Assembly: GCA_903933385.1 (NCBI GenBank)
Contig: CAIZJW010000043.1
Location: forward strand, 1 to 37,039
Length of the DNA: 37,039 nucleotides
Reading direction: 5' to 3'
DNA from: an uncultured Silvanigrella sp.
Lineage (GTDB): Bacteria; Bdellovibrionota_B; Oligoflexia; Silvanigrellales; Silvanigrellaceae
In this document: piece after piece, positions 33,031 through 37,039 of the stretch
How positions within the stretch are numbered: position 1 is the stretch's first letter
Layout: the number at the start of each line of letters is the position of its first letter
Notes under the pieces: model-generated
The model's input: only the letters and a program-made list of their open reading frames with translations
Told to the model about the DNA's origin: nothing
Database searches by the model: none
Program-made: the position numbers and the translations under genes

Positions 33031-35534
33031 GATGCTCTCAATCGCTCCCCTTGCTTTTCATCTGGGACAACAACTTCATAAATCGTGACCATTGAAATGC
33101 GTCCCTTTACTTGAACAGAATCAAGCATATTTAAATTAAATTCCTTGCTTTCTGCAGGGGACATATGCTGCAAAACATCCTCACTTACAATGATGTTGGC
33201 GACATATTTTTTTGTTAGGTTTTCCAGCCTAGACGCCAGATTGACGGCATCTGACATAACAGTCCCTGCGAGCCTTTCAGCATGGCCTACGATCCCCAAA
33301 ACCATGGGACCATGATGAACTCCAATTCCCACTCTAATTTCCTGATTAATCAGACCAAGCCAACGATCATTAAACGAACGTAGGGCAATTTGAATGTCAA
33401 TCGCACAGCGCACGGCGTGCACGGGAGACTCAGGAAATAAAGCCATAATTGCGTCACCGATATATTTATCGATGAAACCACCGTGGTGTTTAATCACTGG
33501 TGCAATTTGAGTGAGAAAGCCATTGATAAATTCAAAGTTCTGCGAAGGTGTCATTCCCTCTGAGATTTGAGTGAAGTTGCGAATGTCAGCAAACATTACG
33601 GCCATTCTTAACTCAACATGGTCTCCTAAATTAAAGTCAATCAGACTTTCTGATTTCAGGAGCCGAAGAAAATCATGTGGCACAAAACGGAGTGAGGCTT
33701 GATGCATTTTTTCAAGGTTTGATGCGGACTCTTGATTTTCCAGATTGACCGCGAGTGCGCTTGCCATTGTGGAAATGATATGTTCTTCTTCCTCACTCAA
33801 ATTTTCTTGTAAAACCGGCTCAAACCTGAGCATTCCTTTGTAAGAAATACTTCCGTTGAGCGGGATGTAAAGCGTTCGATGAGAAAGTGCGATGTGATTT
33901 TGTATTTGTTCTGTCGCCCATTTTTTATGCTCAATGTATTCAACATTCGATTCAGCAGCAGACGGCAATGTCTCTCGGATACATTTCACAGTTGATTCCA
34001 CAGCCTCAAGGGGAGTGACTGCTCTTTGCAAATTCAAAATTCCCGAAAACAAAAGTTCAAGCCGCTCTTTCATGCTCTTGCCATACTTGAGAGTTGAAGT
34101 CGTTCTAATGCCAAGGAAAAATGCCATCACTGCGGTTTGGCTCGGGAGGAAAAGAAGATCTTCCCATTTCAGGACCTTCATCGTTGGATTTACCAATTCA
34201 CGCAGGTTAGACATTCCGAAAATCATCAATGGAATTCCGGCACAGGAAATTCGAATGAAATAGCTTGGACTCCCAAAGTCATCGCTTGCCTGACTAAAGT
34301 TTGAATGTCCTAGTCCTCCAAGTGATTCTGACTTGCCAAAGCGGCTGTATATTCCAAAAAAGAGTGCGGCGAGAGCGAAGCCACTGCCGAGTGAATCACG
34401 CCACTGATGAGATTTTAGAAGGAAGGTCATCGGCGGTTGCTTTGAAATCGCAAAGGCAACGATGAAAAATATGGCAGCCATGGCTGAGACAAGTATTGTC
34501 GCTTGCGGGCTCCAGGAAACGCCTGAGGAAACGCAGTAAGCATATCGAACAAGCAGAGTGAGTACAATTCCCTCGAGTAAAATGCACAACGCGCTCATCA
34601 TTGAGTGAGCATGGGACGAAATAAAAGACGATTGCTGTAAGGTGATGATGCAAAGTGCATAGCATACAAGTGCGACTGAGTAATCTGCCAGTGTATTGAG
34701 AGTTTTCTCATTCTTAAAAACAAAACGAAATGCGATGACAAAGATAGGCATCAGCAGTGAAATGAGGTTCCAAAGTACGTTCGCTGACAAGGTGAGTTGA
34801 TCGAGCGAAAGTATTTCATGCATGTATTGGTTTTCAGCTAAAACGAGAGGCCATCGAGGCGGGCCGATTTCTTGTCCAGGACCAACCGCAATGTAATATT
34901 CAATTCGGTTGCTTTCGGGCATGGCTTTCATGGCTTCGAAACGCGATTGCGTGAAGCACGAGAGTTTATCGGGTTCGATTCGAGGGTCGAAATCATCTCC
35001 CCCCGGATTTTTTGCCTCACATTCAAAAGATCCCAATGACACCAATTGGGCTTGAGAGGGCCACTCTTTATTTGCATTTGATGTTCTCGCCGAAAGCCAA
35101 AGCTTTTCATGCTCTGAAAGAGAGTATGAGAATGCTAGGAGTGTTGGGCGTTCGTTCATAGAATCAAGGCGGCTTCTGAGGTCAATAGAGAGGGGGAATT
35201 GAGTTCTTACTTTACGCGTGTTGCGTCCATCTCCCAGGTCTATCCTGAGTTCTTTGCAAGAATCTAGTTCAGAATAAAAAGTCGGACAATTGAACGCCTG
35301 CAGAGTCCATTCCCTGAGTGGCAGTGCTTTTTTTTGCAGAACGAGCGAGTTGAGTCGTTCAGAGGCATCGAAATACCTGGAGACAACGCCAAATGCTGCG
35401 GCTAGAGATAGCATTCCGAGAAGCCACAATATTCCAAGCACCGAGCTGTAAGAACGCTTCGGACGCTCTTGCTCTTGCTCTGGCTCTGGCTCAAAGCCAA
35501 GGTGCAATGAATGTGGCAAATCTTCCGCTTCCAT
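33027..35534 (-). CDS. class III adenylate/guanylate cyclase with 7TM sensor
   Basis: The 835-residue protein begins with a Glu/Pro/Gln repeat tract (~15-25), then a span (~33-52), an extracytoplasmic domain (~55-250), about six or seven further spans (~253-475) in the style of 7TMR receptors, a GAF-like region (~505-600) and the cyclase domain (~640-825). Catalytic residues are in place: metal Asp650 (FADIRNFT) and Asp694 (YIGDAIMALF), substrate Lys690 region, and the SDAVNLASRLE block (Asp762, Asn765, Arg769). Whether it makes cAMP or cGMP cannot be read with certainty. The linker FVPHDFL is typical. ATG 35534 is used. It overlaps the msrBA start and follows the 479-residue gene by 57 bases. 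Confidence 0.93.
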   Translation of the reverse strand: MEAEDLPHSLHLGFEPEPEQEQERPKRSYSSVLGILWLLGMLSLAAAFGVVSRYFDASERLNSLVLQKKALPLREWTLQAFNCPTFYSELDSCKELRIDLGDGRNTRKVRTQFPLSIDLRSRLDSMNERPTLLAFSYSLSEHEKLWLSARTSNANKEWPSQAQLVSLGSFECEAKNPGGDDFDPRIEPDKLSCFTQSRFEAMKAMPESNRIEYYIAVGPGQEIGPPRWPLVLAENQYMHEILSLDQLTLSANVLWNLISLLMPIFVIAFRFVFKNEKTLNTLADYSVALVCYALCIITLQQSSFISSHAHSMMSALCILLEGIVLTLLVRYAYCVSSGVSWSPQATILVSAMAAIFFIVAFAISKQPPMTFLLKSHQWRDSLGSGFALAALFFGIYSRFGKSESLGGLGHSNFSQASDDFGSPSYFIRISCAGIPLMIFGMSNLRELVNPTMKVLKWEDLLFLPSQTAVMAFFLGIRTTSTLKYGKSMKERLELLFSGILNLQRAVTPLEAVESTVKCIRETLPSAAESNVEYIEHKKWATEQIQNHIALSHRTLYIPLNGSISYKGMLRFEPVLQENLSEEEEHIISTMASALAVNLENQESASNLEKMHQASLRFVPHDFLRLLKSESLIDFNLGDHVELRMAVMFADIRNFTQISEGMTPSQNFEFINGFLTQIAPVIKHHGGFIDKYIGDAIMALFPESPVHAVRCAIDIQIALRSFNDRWLGLINQEIRVGIGVHHGPMVLGIVGHAERLAGTVMSDAVNLASRLENLTKKYVANIIVSEDVLQHMSPAESKEFNLNMLDSVQVKGRISMVTIYEVVVPDEKQGERLRAS

Positions 35535-35591
35535 CCCTGGAATGCCTTCTTTCTCTTGATTTAAAATGCAAGTAAAACCGCTTCGGGGTTG

Positions 35592-37039
35592 TTATCGGCA
35601 GGTGGCAGTTTTGTTGGGCTGAACAACTTGCCCACCCGTGCTTGGAATGACGGCGAGCCCGCCCGACACCGGAACGTCTTGAACAGAGCTCAGCATAAAT
35701 ATTGGGAAGAGCCCAAAGAGTGAGATTGTTGTTCCGCTGTCACCGCTTGAAAGGAAATAACGCGGCGATTCTTGAAGGAATCCTTCACCCGGAAACGTTG
35801 GTGCACCATATTTTGATTTTTCAGATTCCGGCAGCCAATTCGGGACTGCGGTCAAAAAATTCAGGTGAGCATAAAGGCCTGGCAGCGCTGAGGCGAAGTC
35901 TTTTGTTAAAGGAATCTGGCGTTCGGCTTTCTTTTCCGCAGATAGCGAGTCTGGATCAAGGGAGGCAAGACGGGATCCGGACTGAAAATCAATCGGATTT
36001 TTTCGTTTCAACGCATCCAGATAACCCAGATGTGCCAACTCAATAGAACAAAAAGCTGCGACGCCTTCGCCTTGTGCGTTACAAAATCCAAGCTGCATGT
36101 GACCAGTTCCCACGAGTTGAGCATTTAGCTCCTGAGGTGTTTTTCGGGTTCCGTCCGTATGTAATGTGTTCTGGCGTCCCAACACCAGGTCGAGAAAACT
36201 CATCGAAACGGGCCGACCTGTGTCGATAATCTCCTTGTTTGAAAGTTGTATCTGGCCATTGCTTGGGAGAACGTCAGAGGTCACGAAAGTAGCTTCCGCC
36301 CATTGCACGTTTTGAAGCAAGCCTGGGGCCTGCTTGAAGCCACTGTAGAGAAGCTGGCTACCGGCATTGACACACCTCGCTTTCAAGTAGCGAGCTGCGA
36401 CGTTCTTGTATCCTGAATAGTATTTTTGCGAAAAGCCCGTGCTTACAAGTTCTTTCGCCTTTTCGCTTAAATTATCAAAAATTCGCTCCACTTCTGCATT
36501 GGCACCGCCTCCTGTTCCGGCGAGTGAGGAAGAGTTTTTCAGAGTGCAGACAAGTTGCAGTTCCTCGTCGACCTTCTCAACTGACAAAATATCAAACGCT
36601 TCCGTGTATCTGCCATGATTAGCATTCATTTCATCCAAGCTCGATTTTATTTTTTTAATTTGAACCTTGTCAGTGCTCGACGAACTGTTGAAAATTTCGC
36701 CTTGTGTGATGTCGCGCAGTTGAGCAATAGGTAGAAGCAAACTTTCCTTGTGGATCTCCCGATATTTTTCCAGGCTCAAAAGCGAACTTGCAAATGCGAG
36801 GCGCAAGCTGGCGTTGACATTCATGTGGATGTCTGCGGCCTCTGAACTGTTCGCAGCTCCTGCAGGTGGGCAAGCTCCGAGAGCAATGTCTCTCTCAACG
36901 GGCTGACCTGATGAACCATCCAGACATTTCTGAGTCATATCATCAAAATCGAAACCACGGAATGAACAGCTGTTTTCTTCGAGCAACGTGTTGAAATAGG
37001 CAAATGCAAACTCGCTCATCGGGGGTTGCATAAGTTGCA
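35592..37039 (-). CDS. large protein of unknown function (5' end probably outside window)
   Basis: The frame is open to the right edge. An ATG at 37031 is the first visible start but has no ribosome site, so the start probably lies outside and the entry is drawn to the edge. At least 479 residues. I do not recognise a family. It is rich in Ser, Gly and Ala, with scattered cysteines (e.g. SCSFRG, CPPAG, ARCVN, FCNAQGEG, FCSIE, ending TATCR) that suggest disulfides in an exported protein. A signal peptide would be on the missing part. The C-terminal segment ISLFGLFPIFMLSSV is hydrophobic and may touch the membrane. It is transcribed towards the cyclase gene. Confidence 0.6.
   Translation of the reverse strand, partial: QLMQPPMSEFAFAYFNTLLEENSCSFRGFDFDDMTQKCLDGSSGQPVERDIALGACPPAGAANSSEAADIHMNVNASLRLAFASSLLSLEKYREIHKESLLLPIAQLRDITQGEIFNSSSSTDKVQIKKIKSSLDEMNANHGRYTEAFDILSVEKVDEELQLVCTLKNSSSLAGTGGGANAEVERIFDNLSEKAKELVSTGFSQKYYSGYKNVAARYLKARCVNAGSQLLYSGFKQAPGLLQNVQWAEATFVTSDVLPSNGQIQLSNKEIIDTGRPVSMSFLDLVLGRQNTLHTDGTRKTPQELNAQLVGTGHMQLGFCNAQGEGVAAFCSIELAHLGYLDALKRKNPIDFQSGSRLASLDPDSLSAEKKAERQIPLTKDFASALPGLYAHLNFLTAVPNWLPESEKSKYGAPTFPGEGFLQESPRYFLSSGDSGTTISLFGLFPIFMLSSVQDVPVSGGLAVIPSTGGQVVQPNKTATCR

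Noticed and set aside
35466-35495. Hexanucleotide repeat as an intergenic microsatellite
   Set aside because: It is in frame within the cyclase N-terminus and encodes a Glu/Pro/Gln tract.
35575-35591. Terminator between the 479-residue gene and the cyclase gene
   Set aside because: The possible stem (AACC/GGTT with a bulge) is only a few pairs with a short T run, so read-through is more likely.

Overview
The window looks like a gene-dense chromosomal stretch from a flagellated Gram-negative bacterium. It carries a flagellin, a chemotaxis signalling protein, a lipid A-type acyltransferase, a heptosyltransferase-like GT9 enzyme, several probable lipoproteins, and an outer-membrane-like protein. 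The mixture (an eight-cysteine-cluster lipoprotein, PhoU and FHA signalling proteins, an LTA-synthase-like sulfatase, an Rsm22-like methyltransferase) suggests a deltaproteobacterial or Bdellovibrionota-like lineage. That placement is inference only, since no rRNA or marker phylogeny is available. I see no insertion sequence, prophage, integrase or CRISPR array.

Layout. 1-878: the 3' end of a gene with Pro/Ala decapeptide repeats and a PopZ-like C-terminus. 915-4458 (-): MshEN-domain protein, soluble chemoreceptor-like protein and flagellin, a probable motility operon. 4630-7801 (+): TetR-family regulator, TPR protein and a CrtC/AttH-like protein. 7779-10903 (-): lipA, an LpxL-like acyltransferase and a GT9 glycosyltransferase. 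10975-13640 (+): a PhoU protein with a degenerate phosphatase-like tail, an outer-membrane-like protein, and a zinc-ribbon/Tudor-like protein. 13621-14343 (-): a membrane-anchored HExxH protein. 14603-15289 (+): ubiX. 15290-16600 (-): a CNNM/CBS protein. 16654: tRNA-Leu(CAG). 16908-17879 (+): a secreted S1 protease. 17929-18288 (-) and 18392-20317 (+): a divergent pair of eight-cysteine lipoprotein and LtaS-like sulfatase. 20328-23876 (-): unknown protein, rph, phosphofructokinase and a double-psi-barrel lipoprotein. 24002-25105 (-): ilvE. 25266: tRNA-Gln(TTG). 25407-26515 (-): two lipoproteins (LRR-like and DUF1400-like). 26690-30197 (+): a three-gene FHA operon ending in an FHA-TM-lytic transglycosylase fusion. 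30172-31158 (-) and 31209-32162 (+): two divergent methyltransferases. 32170-35534 (-): a class III cyclase overlapping an MsrB-MsrA fusion. 35592-37039 (-): a protein of unknown function that runs off the right edge.

The most unusual unit is the FHA operon (26690-30197). Its three genes are joined by start/stop overlaps. They encode a double-FHA cytoplasmic protein, a membrane protein with a periplasmic degenerate vWA-like domain plus cytoplasmic zinc ribbon and FHA, and a cytoplasmic FHA joined through one membrane span to a periplasmic MltD-like lytic transglycosylase. The arrangement suggests that cytoplasmic phosphothreonine recognition is coupled to peptidoglycan cleavage; this is inference.

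No gene-free stretch exceeds 300 bases. The largest gap (14344-14602) holds the divergent control region of the HExxH gene and ubiX. Several convergent gene pairs overlap or abut at their 3' ends, so the region is very compact.
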